The notes beneath the pieces are model-generated. The model was not told where the DNA came from, made no database searches, and saw nothing but the letters and a program-made list of their open reading frames with translations. From contig JAJZGY010000016.1 of the NCBI GenBank assembly GCA_021804785.1, positions 1 to 42,175 of the forward strand: a stretch of DNA of 42,175 bases, read 5' to 3'. Positions 17,859-26,315 of this stretch are shown here, in pieces. How positions within the stretch are numbered: position 1 is the stretch's first letter; the number at the start of each line of letters is the position of its first letter. The translations under genes and the position numbers were made by a program. This stretch comes from Pseudomonadota bacterium. Its GTDB lineage: Bacteria; Pseudomonadota; Alphaproteobacteria; Micropepsales; Micropepsaceae.

Positions 17859-19121
17859 TCAGCCAACCGGGCGAACCAGCACGTGCTGTTTCTTACCCTT
17901 TGAGACTTTGATGACCCCGTTGGGACCTACATCGGACAGAGACACTTCTGCTCGCGGATCGCTGACCAGTACGTCATTGAACAGCAATCCATGATTGGCG
18001 ATCAGCTGACGGGCCGCGGTATTGGAAGCAGCAAGTCCGCTGGCCACGGCGAGACTCAGAGCACCCAAGGGAAAACTGCGCGCCGGAATCTCGACAGTTG
18101 GAAGCTGTTCCCCTACCTGACCTTCTTCGAATACGCGCCGAGCGGTTTCACTGGCAGCTTCCGCAGCGCTGTGGCCATGGAGCATGGCGGTGGCTTTATT
18201 GGCGAGACACTTCTTAGCGTCATTGAGCTCGGCGCCCTCAAGGGCTTCAAGCCGCTGAATTTCGGCTTCGGCAAGGTCCGTGAACAGTCGCAGAAAACGA
18301 CCGACGTCACGATCCTCAGTGTTCCGCCAGAATTGCCAGTATTCATAGGGCGAACACAATTCGGCATTGAGCCATACGGCGCCTGCCGCGGTTTTACCCA
18401 TTTTTGCACCGGAGGCGGTGGTGATGAGCGGCGTCGTCAGACCAAACAGCTGAACGTTCTCTACCCGTCGTCCCAGATCGATTCCGGAGACGACATTACC
18501 CCACTGGTCGGAGCCGCTCGATTGCACGCGGCAGCCAAAGCGGCGGTAAAGCTCGACGAAGTCGTAGGCCTGCAAAATCGAATAATTGAACTCTAGGAAC
18601 GACAGAGGCTGCTCGCGATCCAGCCGCAGCTTGACGCTTTCCAGCGTCAGCATCCGATTGACCGAAAAGTGGCGACCATAGTCGCGCAGGAAGGGAATAT
18701 ATTCTAGGCGATCGAGCCAGTCGGCATTATCCACCATAATGGCATCGCTGGGCCCGTCGCCAAAATGCAGCAGGTGGCGGATTCCAGAGAGAATGGACTG
18801 TTTGTTAGCTTGGATCTGTTCTGACGACAAAAGTTTGCGGGCTTCATCCTTGCCTGAGGGATCGCCGATCTTGGTGGTACCGCCGCCCATCAGCAAAATG
18901 GGGCGGTGCCCGGCCTGCTGCAACCGGCGCAGCGTCATCAGTTGCACGAGACTGCCGACGTGGAGGCTAGTGGCGGTGCAGTCAAAGCCGATATAGACGG
19001 TCGCAGGACCGCGAGCGAAGAGCTGGTCGAGCCCCTCCGGGTCGGTGCAATCGTAAAAGGCCCCGCGCGCCACGAACTGACGCAGGAATTCGGATTTGAA
19101 GCGCTTGGGACTATCGGACAT
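17859..19121 (-). CDS. tyrS: Tyrosyl-tRNA synthetase
   Basis: 420 residues. It charges tRNA-Tyr with tyrosine. The Rossmann core has the HIGH-class motif as HVGS (from His54 in TSLHVGSL). The KMSKS-class loop is KMGKT at 240-244, the variant usual in this group. Other family blocks include GGGTTKIGDPSGK, FLEFNYSILQAYDF and SGSDQWGN. A C-terminal S4 RNA-binding domain (about 350-418) contains ARQLIANHGLLFNDV. The length is that of the bacterial TyrRS family. It is divergent from anmK with 48 bp between the starts. Confidence 0.97.
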   Translation of the reverse strand: MSDSPKRFKSEFLRQFVARGAFYDCTDPEGLDQLFARGPATVYIGFDCTATSLHVGSLVQLMTLRRLQQAGHRPILLMGGGTTKIGDPSGKDEARKLLSSEQIQANKQSILSGIRHLLHFGDGPSDAIMVDNADWLDRLEYIPFLRDYGRHFSVNRMLTLESVKLRLDREQPLSFLEFNYSILQAYDFVELYRRFGCRVQSSGSDQWGNVVSGIDLGRRVENVQLFGLTTPLITTASGAKMGKTAAGAVWLNAELCSPYEYWQFWRNTEDRDVGRFLRLFTDLAEAEIQRLEALEGAELNDAKKCLANKATAMLHGHSAAEAASETARRVFEEGQVGEQLPTVEIPARSFPLGALSLAVASGLAASNTAARQLIANHGLLFNDVLVSDPRAEVSLSDVGPNGVIKVSKGKKQHVLVRPVG

Positions 19122-19169
19122 TGGTCAGGCTCGGTTAAGAAAGACCGCGTCTGTAGCAGAAGGCTCGCC

Positions 19170-20267
19170 ATGCATAAAGTGATCGGGCTGATGAGCGGAA
19201 CATCGCTCGATGGTATCGATGCGGCACTGCTGGAGACCGATGGCGTTCGCGTTGGGGTTTCGGGCGCGGCCCTGACCCAGCCTTATAGCCCAGAACTTCA
19301 CGCCCAGTTGCGCGCGGCGATCGCCTGTGCCGCGCAGCTGGAAGGCAGCGCGCCATTGCCGCAGCTGCTGGTGGACGTGGAGCGCGCGCTCACCGACGCC
19401 CATGCGGACGCGGTTCAGGCACTCCTCGTGCAGGCGGATCTCAAGCCCGAGGCAATTTTTCTCGTGGGATTTCATGGGCAAACGGTGCTGCACCGGCCAC
19501 AGCAGCGCTGGACCCTGCAGCTCGGCGATGGCGCTCGTCTGGCCCGGTTGACGGGAATTGATGTGGTTGATGATTTCCGTACTGCGGATGTCCGCGCGGG
19601 CGGGCAAGGTGCTCCGCTGGTGCCGCTGTATCATGCGGCCCTTGTGGCGGCAGGCCAAGTTGCGCTCCCTGTGGCCGTGGTCAACATCGGCGGGGTCGCC
19701 AATGTGACCTGGGTGGGTGAGGGCGGTCTTTTGGCCTTTGACACGGGGCCGGGAAACGCCCCGCTGGATGACTGGGCTCTGCGTCACACCGGTCGATCGC
19801 TGGATGAGGATGCCCGTCTAGCCCGGGCGGGGCGCGTCCATGAAACGGTGGTAGAAGAGATGCTGGAGCACGATTTTTTTGCGCGGCGGCCACCCAAATC
19901 GCTCGACCGCATGGATTTTGGCGTGCGCAGTGTGGAGCACCTTGATGCTGCAGATGGCGCGGCGACGCTGACCGCCTTCACCGCGGCCGCGATTGCGCGA
20001 GCCCGCGAGCATTTTCCGGAGCCAGCCAGGCTTTGGGTGGTTTGCGGAGGAGGACGCCACAATCCCGCGCTGATGGCCGAACTGCGTCGTCGTCTGGAGG
20101 CCTCAGTGATAGCTGCCGAAGGTCTGGGCTGGCGTGGTGATTTTCTCGAAGCCGAAGCCTTTGCCTTCCTTGCAGCTCGGGCTGAACGTGGACTTGCCCT
20201 ATCCCTGCCCAGCACCACAGGAGTGCCGGAGCCCATGAGCGGTGGCCGGTTGCACCGCTCACGCTGA
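19170..20267 (+). CDS. anmK: Anhydro-N-acetylmuramic acid kinase
   Basis: 365 residues. It phosphorylates and opens 1,6-anhydroMurNAc to MurNAc-6-phosphate, the first cytoplasmic step of cell-wall sugar recycling. The N-terminal GLMSGTSLDGIDAALLE block is diagnostic. Other family blocks are HGQTVLHRP, QLGDGARLARLTGIDVVDDFRTAD, NIGGVANVTW, FDTGPGNAPLDDW and VVCGGGRHNPALM. The frame extends upstream to 18906, but that part lies antisense to tyrS and lacks family similarity. The ATG at 19170 has AGAAGG six bases upstream. The stop is 37 bp from the convergent hydrolase. Confidence 0.96.
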   Translation: MHKVIGLMSGTSLDGIDAALLETDGVRVGVSGAALTQPYSPELHAQLRAAIACAAQLEGSAPLPQLLVDVERALTDAHADAVQALLVQADLKPEAIFLVGFHGQTVLHRPQQRWTLQLGDGARLARLTGIDVVDDFRTADVRAGGQGAPLVPLYHAALVAAGQVALPVAVVNIGGVANVTWVGEGGLLAFDTGPGNAPLDDWALRHTGRSLDEDARLARAGRVHETVVEEMLEHDFFARRPPKSLDRMDFGVRSVEHLDAADGAATLTAFTAAAIARAREHFPEPARLWVVCGGGRHNPALMAELRRRLEASVIAAEGLGWRGDFLEAEAFAFLAARAERGLALSLPSTTGVPEPMSGGRLHRSR

Positions 20268-20304
20268 TAATGCTCCAGGCCCAGCCCGCGACGGGCAGAG
20301 CTCT

Positions 20305-20958
20305 CTAGCGCTCGTTTGGGTGCTCCATTGTCCTTGAGACGTAGCCTTCGACGGCCTCTAGCACTTCGCCTTCGCGCTTATCGAAGAAGTGATTTGCGCC
20401 TTCGACTTTGTCATAGGTGATCTTGATACCCTTCTGGGCCGTCAGCCGGTCGACCAGCTTCTGCACGTCAGCTTCTGGTACCACCTGGTCACGGGTGCCG
20501 TGAACAATCAGTCCGGAAGCGGGACAGGGCGCAAGAAAAGCGAAGTCATACATGCTTGCAGGGGGCGCGATCGAGACAAAGCCGGTGATCTCGGGCCGAC
20601 GCATCAAAAGTTGCATACCGATCCAGGCACCAAAGGAAATGCCACAAACCCAGACAAAGGACGGGTTGGGGTAGAGGGTATTCATCCAGTCCAGCACCGC
20701 TGCCGCGTCCGAAAGTTCTCCGGCACCCGAATCAAAAGCACCCTGGCTGCGTCCCACGCCCCGGAAGTTGAACCGTACCGCGGTGCATCCCAAGCGGTGG
20801 AACATATGAAAAAGATCATAAACCAGCGGGTTGTTCATGGTTCCGCCGAACTGGGGATGGGGATGCAGCACCAGAGCCATAGGTGCTCCAGGGCTCTTCT
20901 GACGCTGATAGCGGGCTTCGATCCGCCCCGCGGGGCCAGGAAGAATAATGTCAGGCAT
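20305..20958 (-). CDS. Alpha/beta hydrolase
   Basis: 217 residues. The nucleophile elbow is G-I-S-F-G with Ser108. The oxyanion region is LVLHPHPQFGGTMNN, the acid is probably the Asp in VHGTRDQVVPE, and the His is in EGANHFFDKREGEV. HPHPQFGGTM and the short single-domain form fit the dienelactone-hydrolase-like or YcjY group often found beside the suf operon in alphaproteobacteria. The substrate is unknown. GGAG eight bases before the ATG at 20958 supports this start over the GTG at 20967. It is divergent from iscR across 308 bp. Confidence 0.9.
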   Translation of the reverse strand: MPDIILPGPAGRIEARYQRQKSPGAPMALVLHPHPQFGGTMNNPLVYDLFHMFHRLGCTAVRFNFRGVGRSQGAFDSGAGELSDAAAVLDWMNTLYPNPSFVWVCGISFGAWIGMQLLMRRPEITGFVSIAPPASMYDFAFLAPCPASGLIVHGTRDQVVPEADVQKLVDRLTAQKGIKITYDKVEGANHFFDKREGEVLEAVEGYVSRTMEHPNER

Positions 20959-21052
20959 GAACAGCACTCCGGCTTGTCTGGGCTGCGGGGCAAATATCTG
21001 ATTGTTTCACTCTGGTTTTCCTTCCCCTTAATACACAAGTCCGTTGCGAAAA

Positions 21053-21079
21053 GTCCCGGGTGAGGCAGCATGTCCCGGG
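21053..21079. repeat. Paired GTCCCGGG repeats
   Basis: GTCCCGGG occurs at 21053-21060 and 21072-21079, 19 bp apart start to start, which is about two helical turns. The CCCGGG core is self-complementary, so the pair could also form a hairpin. It lies between the hydrolase start and the suf promoter. No known regulator is assigned. Confidence 0.45.
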
Positions 21080-21108
21080 ATTCAGGCCCTGTTTGGTGCG
21101 CTCAATTC

Positions 21109-21137
21109 TTGACCACGCCAGTCGGAATATCTATATC
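21109..21137 (+). promoter_or_regulatory. suf operon promoter with embedded IscR-type site
   Basis: TTGACC (21109-21114) and TATATC (21132-21137) are separated by 17 bp, a strong sigma70-type promoter. The -35 also begins the pattern TTGACC-N6-GTCGG-AATAT (21109-21130), which closely resembles the type 1 IscR sites in E. coli iscR (TTGACC, then CTCGGGAAT). Binding there would block the -35. As iscR is the first gene, this predicts autorepression by [2Fe-2S]-IscR. Confidence 0.75.
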
Positions 21138-21148
21138 CCCTAACTCCT

Positions 21149-21168
21149 GCAGCGCGGCGCTGCGCCGC
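21149..21168 (+). repeat. Overlapping GC palindromes near the suf transcription start
   Basis: GCAGCGC-G-GCGCTGC (21149-21163) and GCGGCGC-T-GCGCCGC (21154-21168) are two perfect 7-bp inverted repeats that share bases, so they are mutually exclusive. They lie about 5-30 bases after the expected transcription start at about 21144. Confidence 0.5.
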
Positions 21169-21266
21169 AACAGCGGGAGGGGAGCCGTTTCTACACCGAA
21201 GCGGCCCTGGAAAAGCAAGTACAAACGCGGGCAGTTGGCCGACAGAGGATAGAGACGAGGGTCGAT

Positions 21267-21731
21267 ATGCGGTTGAGCACCAAGGGACGCTATGCGGTGA
21301 TGGCGATGGCCGATCTGGCGGCACAGCAGGCGGCAAGCCGGCCGGTCTCGCTGGCGGAAATCGCCAAACGCCAGGAGATTTCGCTCTCCTATCTGGAGCA
21401 GCTGTTCGCCAAGCTGCGGCGCGGTGGCCTGGTCAAGAGTGTGCGTGGGCCAGGTGGAGGCTATCGGCTCAGCCGCTCCTCCGAAGATATCCGCATCGCC
21501 GACATTATTCTTGCCGTCGACGAGCCGATCACCGCAACACGCTGCCGTGAGGGCAGTGCCAAGGGTTGTACCGGCTCAGCTGGACGTTGCGTGACCCATG
21601 ACCTGTGGGAAGAGCTCGGCAGGCATATCCACGTTTTTCTTGCCACCGTGTCGCTCGCCGATGTGGTGGAGCGTCGGGTGCTGGGGCGGGCCCATGCGCT
21701 GGCTGCCCTGCAGGCTGTGGCGGCTGAATGA
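21267..21731 (+). CDS. iscR: Rrf2-family Fe-S regulator IscR
   Basis: 154 residues. An N-terminal winged helix (MRLSTKGRYAVMAMADLA, then SLSYLEQLFAKLRRGGLVKSVRGPGGGY) is followed by the cluster-binding loop. Cys93, Cys101 and Cys108 plus His111 match the three-Cys-one-His [2Fe-2S] ligand set of IscR; the last Cys-to-His spacing equals that of E. coli. Cluster-loaded IscR is known to repress Fe-S assembly operons. As first gene of this operon, behind a promoter carrying an IscR-type site, it should form a feedback loop with Fe-S demand. The Cys spacing rules out RirA or NsrR less securely than the context does. Confidence 0.93.
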   Translation: MRLSTKGRYAVMAMADLAAQQAASRPVSLAEIAKRQEISLSYLEQLFAKLRRGGLVKSVRGPGGGYRLSRSSEDIRIADIILAVDEPITATRCREGSAKGCTGSAGRCVTHDLWEELGRHIHVFLATVSLADVVERRVLGRAHALAALQAVAAE

Positions 21732-21738
21732 GACACGG

Positions 21739-22878
21739 ATGATCTACCTGGATCACAATGCCACCACACCAGCGCGCCGCGAGGCGCGTGCGGCGCTGCT
21801 GCGTGCTCTCAGGGCTGGCGGCAATGCTTCGAGTGTGCATCGCGCCGGCCGAAGGGCGCGTGCCCTCATCGAACAGGGACGAGCTGAGGTGGCTCGGCGC
21901 ATGGGGGTGGACGCGAGTACCGTGGTGTTCACCAGCGGTGGAAGCGAAAGCTGCGCCCTGGCCCTGTGGGGCGCATTTTATGGCGCCCGAGCTGAAGGCA
22001 GGCCGATTTCCCGAATGCTGGTTTCTGCGATCGAGCACGATTGCGTTCGCGCAACGGTGCGGGCAATGGGAGAGAGGGCCCCGGAGCTGCAGATCGACCT
22101 CCTGCCTGTCACGGCCGAAGGGGTGATTGATCTCGGCTTCCTGACGCGATGGCTCGCCGGTGGTCTTGGTCAGAGCCTGGTTTGTGTCATGGCCGCGAAT
22201 AATGAAACCGGCGCCATCCAGCCGGTGGCACAGATTCATGGCCTGACCCGCGAGGCTGGGGCTTTGTTCGTGTGTGATGCCGTTCAAGGAGCTGGCCGGA
22301 TCGCCATTACGGCAGATTATGTCGCATTCAGCGCTCACAAATTGGGAGGCCCGCAGGGAACAGGCGCCCTTATCGTGCGCTCCGATGCACCGTTTGCTGC
22401 GCAGCTCGTGGGAGGAGGTCAGGAAAAAGGACGGCGTGCAGGAAGCGAAAACGTTGCTGCTATCGCGGGCTTCGGTGCGGCAATGGCTTTGGAAACAGCC
22501 GAGGAACTGAAAAGCCTCACTGCTTTGCGCGACCAGTTTGAACGCGACCTGAAGACGGCCTTTGCCGATGTCGTCATATTTTCGGAGAATGCGCCGCGTC
22601 TTGGGGGGACATCGAATTTTGCGCTGCCTGGTATTGTGGCACAAACCGCTGTGATGGCGCTCGACCTCGACGGCATCGCGATCAGTTCCGGGGCCGCGTG
22701 CTCCTCCGGGAAGGTTGGTCGGTCACATGTCTTGCGGGCGATGAATGTTCCTCCGCACCTCGCTGATGCGGCCCTACGGGTCAGTTTCGGCTGGACCAAT
22801 CATCCAACCGACGGAGCCGCCGCCATCCACTCGCTTTATAGATTAAGCCAGCGCGCCGGTGGGCGCGTGGCTGCCTGA
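21739..22878 (+). CDS. Cysteine desulfurase (IscS/NifS-type, group I)
   Basis: 379 residues. A PLP enzyme that takes sulfur from cysteine as a persulfide. It starts [20 protein letters not shown]. The PLP lysine is Lys201 in [12 protein letters not shown], and the catalytic Cys321 lies in [17 protein letters not shown], a long flexible loop typical of group I enzymes. The operon also carries sufS (group II), so two sulfur donors are encoded together. This copy may serve tRNA thiolation or act as an alternative donor; that is inference. The ATG at 21739 is 7 bases after the iscR stop. The frame extends upstream to 21598, but that part is antisense-like sequence inside iscR. Confidence 0.93.
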   Translation: MIYLDHNATTPARREARAALLRALRAGGNASSVHRAGRRARALIEQGRAEVARRMGVDASTVVFTSGGSESCALALWGAFYGARAEGRPISRMLVSAIEHDCVRATVRAMGERAPELQIDLLPVTAEGVIDLGFLTRWLAGGLGQSLVCVMAANNETGAIQPVAQIHGLTREAGALFVCDAVQGAGRIAITADYVAFSAHKLGGPQGTGALIVRSDAPFAAQLVGGGQEKGRRAGSENVAAIAGFGAAMALETAEELKSLTALRDQFERDLKTAFADVVIFSENAPRLGGTSNFALPGIVAQTAVMALDLDGIAISSGAACSSGKVGRSHVLRAMNVPPHLADAALRVSFGWTNHPTDGAAAIHSLYRLSQRAGGRVAA

Positions 22879-22885
22879 GGTAATC

Positions 22886-24340
22886 ATGTCCGCGATCGAA
22901 CAGACCCGCACGCAAGTTGAAGCCCTCGGTGAGAAGTACAAATATGGCTTTGTCACAGATATTGAAATGGAACTTGCGCCCCGAGGCCTCACCGAGGAGA
23001 CCGTGGCGTTCATTTCCGGCAAGAAAGGCGAACCGGAATGGATGCTGGAATGGCGGCTTTCGGCCTATCGTCGCTGGCGGCAAATGCAGGAGCCAAACTG
23101 GGCGCGGGTGAAATACCCCAAGATCGACTACGAGAACGCCTACTACTACGCGGCGCCCAAATCGACCAAAGACAAGCCACAGAGCCTCGATGAAATCGAT
23201 CCAAAATTACTTGAGACCTACAACAAGCTCGGGATACCCCTCTCCGAACAGAAGCTTCTGGCAGGAGTTGCGGTCGACGCCGTCTTTGATTCAGTGTCAG
23301 TGGCCACCACATTCAAGGAAACCCTGAACAAGGCCGGAGTAATTTTCTGTCCGATTTCTGAGGCAATTCGCGAGCATCCGGAACTCGTGCGCAAATATCT
23401 AGGCAGCGTGGTACCGGAAACCGACAACTTTTTTGCTACGCTCAATTCCGCGGTATTTTCTGACGGCAGCTTTGTCTATGTGCCCAAGGGGGTGCGCTGC
23501 CCGATGGAGCTGTCCACCTATTTCCGCATCAACGCGAGCGAGACTGGACAGTTTGAGCGTACTTTAATCATTGCCGATGAAGGCTCTTATGTGAGCTATC
23601 TCGAGGGCTGCACGGCCCCAAAGCGCGATGAAAACCAGCTACATGCGGCGGTTGTCGAACTGGTGGCGCTGGAAGGCGCGGAGATCAAATATTCGACCGT
23701 TCAGAATTGGTATCCAGGTGACGAGAACGGACTTGGTGGGATCTATAATTTCGTCACCAAGCGCGGCGATTGTCGAGGCAATAATTCCAAGATTTCCTGG
23801 ACCCAGGTCGAAACCGGATCGGCGATCACCTGGAAATATCCGTCCTGCATTTTGCGGGGCGACAATTCCGTTGGAGAATTTTATTCGATCGCAATTGCCA
23901 ACCATTGTCAGCAGGCCGATACCGGAACCAAGATGATTCATTTGGGACGCAATACCCGTTCACGAATCATCTCCAAGGGTATTTCGGCGGGCAAGGCTCA
24001 GAACACCTATCGTGGCCTGGTTTCCGTGCATCCCCGGGCACAGCAGGCACGCAACTTCACACAATGCGACTCCTTGCTGATCGGCAAGGAATGCGGGGCT
24101 CATACTGTGCCCTATATCGAAAGCCGTAATCGTACGGCTCGCATCGAGCATGAAGCGACCACGTCAAAAATTGCCGAAGAACAGCTGTTTTATTGCACCA
24201 GCCGGGGCATCCCTCCCGAGGAAGCGGTCGCCTTGATTGTCAATGGCTTTTGCCGGGAGGTTTTGCAGCAGTTGCCGATGGAATTTGCTGTTGAAGCACA
24301 AAAGCTGGTCGGAATTAGTCTGGAAGGTAGTGTGGGATAA
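22886..24340 (+). CDS. sufB: Fe-S cluster assembly scaffold SufB
   Basis: 484 residues. SufB is the core scaffold of the SufBC2D complex on which the nascent cluster forms. The beta-helix core contains [52 protein letters not shown] and [24 protein letters not shown]. The C-terminal helical part contains [23 protein letters not shown], with conserved Glu and His in the SufD-interface region. The start ATG at 22886 has GAGG six bases upstream. It overlaps the sufC start by one base (TAATG), so translation is probably coupled. Confidence 0.97.
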   Translation: MSAIEQTRTQVEALGEKYKYGFVTDIEMELAPRGLTEETVAFISGKKGEPEWMLEWRLSAYRRWRQMQEPNWARVKYPKIDYENAYYYAAPKSTKDKPQSLDEIDPKLLETYNKLGIPLSEQKLLAGVAVDAVFDSVSVATTFKETLNKAGVIFCPISEAIREHPELVRKYLGSVVPETDNFFATLNSAVFSDGSFVYVPKGVRCPMELSTYFRINASETGQFERTLIIADEGSYVSYLEGCTAPKRDENQLHAAVVELVALEGAEIKYSTVQNWYPGDENGLGGIYNFVTKRGDCRGNNSKISWTQVETGSAITWKYPSCILRGDNSVGEFYSIAIANHCQQADTGTKMIHLGRNTRSRIISKGISAGKAQNTYRGLVSVHPRAQQARNFTQCDSLLIGKECGAHTVPYIESRNRTARIEHEATTSKIAEEQLFYCTSRGIPPEEAVALIVNGFCREVLQQLPMEFAVEAQKLVGISLEGSVG

Positions 24341-25089
24341 TGCTGGATATCAAAGATCTTCACGTCGCCGTCGAGGGCAAGGAAATCCTCAAAGGGCTGT
24401 CGCTTCATGTTGGCGAAGGTGAAGTCCATGCCATCATGGGGCCCAATGGGTCTGGTAAGTCGACGCTTTCCTATGTTCTGGCAGGGCGTGACGGCTATGA
24501 CATCACCTCTGGATCAATCATCTACAAGGGGGAAGATCTGACGGTGATGCCGCCAGAGGCCCGCGCAGCGCGCGGCGTTTTCCTCGCACTGCAATATCCG
24601 GTTGAGATTCCGGGTGTTACGACCATCAATTTTCTCAAGGCGGCGCTGAATGCCCAGCGTCGCGCACGTTCTGAAAGTGAATTCGACGCGATGACTGTTT
24701 TGCGCCTGGTGCGCGACAAGGCCCGTAGCCTCGACATTTCTGAAGATATGCTGCGCCGTGCACTCAATGTGGGTTTTTCCGGCGGCGAGAAGAAGCGCCT
24801 TGAGGTCCTACAGATGGCCCTGTTCGAGCCCAAGCTGGCGATTTTGGACGAAACTGACTCCGGCCTTGATATCGATGCGCTGAAACTGGTGGCTGAGGGC
24901 GTAAACAAGCTGCGCGTCCCAGGGCGGTCCATGTTGGTGATCACCCACTATCAGCGTCTGCTCAACTATATCGTCCCGGATCGTGTCCATGTGCTTGCGG
25001 GGGGACGGATTGTGGCGGAAGGCGGCAAAGAGCTGGCATTAGAGCTCGAAGCCAGAGGCTATAGTCACATCGTCAAGGATGCCGCATGA
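24340..25089 (+). CDS. sufC: Fe-S cluster assembly ATPase SufC
   Basis: 249 residues. An ABC-type ATPase that drives conformational change in SufBC2D. Walker A is GPNGSGKST near residues 34-42, the signature is FSGGEKKRLEV, Walker B is LAILDETDSGLDID, and the switch His is in VITHYQR. These are the usual SufC variants (DETDSGLD). It overlaps sufB by 1 base and sufD by 4 bases (ATGA). Confidence 0.98.
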   Translation: MLDIKDLHVAVEGKEILKGLSLHVGEGEVHAIMGPNGSGKSTLSYVLAGRDGYDITSGSIIYKGEDLTVMPPEARAARGVFLALQYPVEIPGVTTINFLKAALNAQRRARSESEFDAMTVLRLVRDKARSLDISEDMLRRALNVGFSGGEKKRLEVLQMALFEPKLAILDETDSGLDIDALKLVAEGVNKLRVPGRSMLVITHYQRLLNYIVPDRVHVLAGGRIVAEGGKELALELEARGYSHIVKDAA

Positions 25090-26315
25090 GCACGGTGGAA
25101 GACCTACTTCACACAAGTACGCCGCCGGCGTCCTGGATCGCCCGGCGTGGCGCCGGAGCGCTTGAGCTGCTGCGTCGTGAGGGTCTGCCGCACCGGCGTA
25201 TCGAAGACTGGAAATACAGCGACCTGCGCGAGGTATTAAATTCAGCCGGGGGAACTCGAGCGGGCAAGGAACTGCATAATCCCTTCACCGCGTTGGGCGG
25301 TGCGAGCCTTGAGATCGTTGACGGCGTGCTCTTGACAGCGTCTGCGAAGCTGCCGGCCGCTATCGAGATGGTTGATCTAAGTGGCAGTACTGCGCCACCT
25401 CCCTGGGTTGAGCGCCAACTTGGAACTCTGGTGCATGACGGGTTGTGTGGCGCGGCTCTTGCGCTGATGACCGGCGGCGTCGCCTTGAGGGTTCCCTCGG
25501 GCATGATCCTGGAGGATCCTGTCGGGCTCTTTTTCCGTTCGCATCACAGCCATCATGTGCGCATTCTGCTTGTGGTTGAGGACGGAGCCGAGCTGGAACT
25601 TTTGGAGCACCACGCCCATCAGGGCCAGCTCGCCAATATCGGCATCGAAATCATTTTGGAAGAGGGTGCAAGCCTGCGTCACGTGAGGTTGGCACAATCT
25701 GCAGGTGATGCCGCTTTGGTCGAGACCATTGGTATGCGGCAGGCTAAAGGATCTTGCTATCAGTCGCACTTTGCTGATTTTGGGGCGCGGCTGTCACGGC
25801 TGGAACTGCAGCTCGACCTTGATGGTGTCGCAACTCAGACCGAGCTGCGCGGACTACAGGTTGTGCTCCCCGGCCGGCATTCTGACATGACCATCCGGCT
25901 CAATCATCGGGCAGAACGCACCGCCAGCGCCCAGGTGTTCAAGCAGGTGGTTGGGGCCAAGGCGCGTGCGGCCTATCAGGGCAGGATCACGGTGGCTAAG
26001 GGTGCCGATGGCACTGACAGCCGCCAGTCGGCGAAGGCGGTTTTGCTGGCTGCCAGCGCCGAGGCCGATCTGAAACCCGAGTTGCTGATTTTCGCCGATG
26101 ATGTCCAATGCGCCCATGGAGCCGCCATTGGCGATCTGGATGCCGAGGCGCTCTTTTATCTCCGTGCGCGCGGGCTTGATGAATTGGAAGCCCGGTCGCT
26201 GGTGCTGCGAGCGTTTCTTGAAGACGTGATCGGCACGCTGTCGAGTGATGCGGTTAAATCGTGCCTGTGGACGGCGGTTGACGAGGCGCTGGCCGAACTC
26301 GGAGCGGCATCATGA
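25086..26315 (+). CDS. sufD: Fe-S cluster assembly protein SufD
   Basis: 409 residues. It partners SufB in the SufBC2D scaffold. The N-terminal part has HRRIEDWKYSDLREVLN, the usual SufD opening. The beta-helix core includes NIGIEIILEEGASLRHVRLAQ and LPGRHSDMTIRLNHRAERTASAQVFKQVV. The C-terminus has AVLLAASAEADLKPELLIFADDVQCAHGAAIGDLD, containing the conserved Cys-x-His-Gly. The order and 4-base overlaps with sufC and sufS are those of a standard suf operon. Confidence 0.96.
   Translation: MSTVEDLLHTSTPPASWIARRGAGALELLRREGLPHRRIEDWKYSDLREVLNSAGGTRAGKELHNPFTALGGASLEIVDGVLLTASAKLPAAIEMVDLSGSTAPPPWVERQLGTLVHDGLCGAALALMTGGVALRVPSGMILEDPVGLFFRSHHSHHVRILLVVEDGAELELLEHHAHQGQLANIGIEIILEEGASLRHVRLAQSAGDAALVETIGMRQAKGSCYQSHFADFGARLSRLELQLDLDGVATQTELRGLQVVLPGRHSDMTIRLNHRAERTASAQVFKQVVGAKARAAYQGRITVAKGADGTDSRQSAKAVLLAASAEADLKPELLIFADDVQCAHGAAIGDLDAEALFYLRARGLDELEARSLVLRAFLEDVIGTLSSDAVKSCLWTAVDEALAELGAAS

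Larger units (their letters stand above)
20959..21266. other. 308-bp control region between the hydrolase gene and the suf operon
   Basis: No gene seen. It contains a pair of GTCCCGGG repeats (21053-21079), the suf promoter with its IscR-type site (21109-21137) and GC-rich palindromes near the likely transcription start (21149-21168). A leader of about 120 nt follows. The iscR ribosome site GAGGG lies five bases before its ATG. Confidence 0.7.

Noticed and set aside
18906-19169. N-terminal extension of anmK by 88 codons
   Set aside because: It lies antisense to tyrS and precedes the diagnostic GLMSGTSLDG start; the ATG at 19170 has a good ribosome site.
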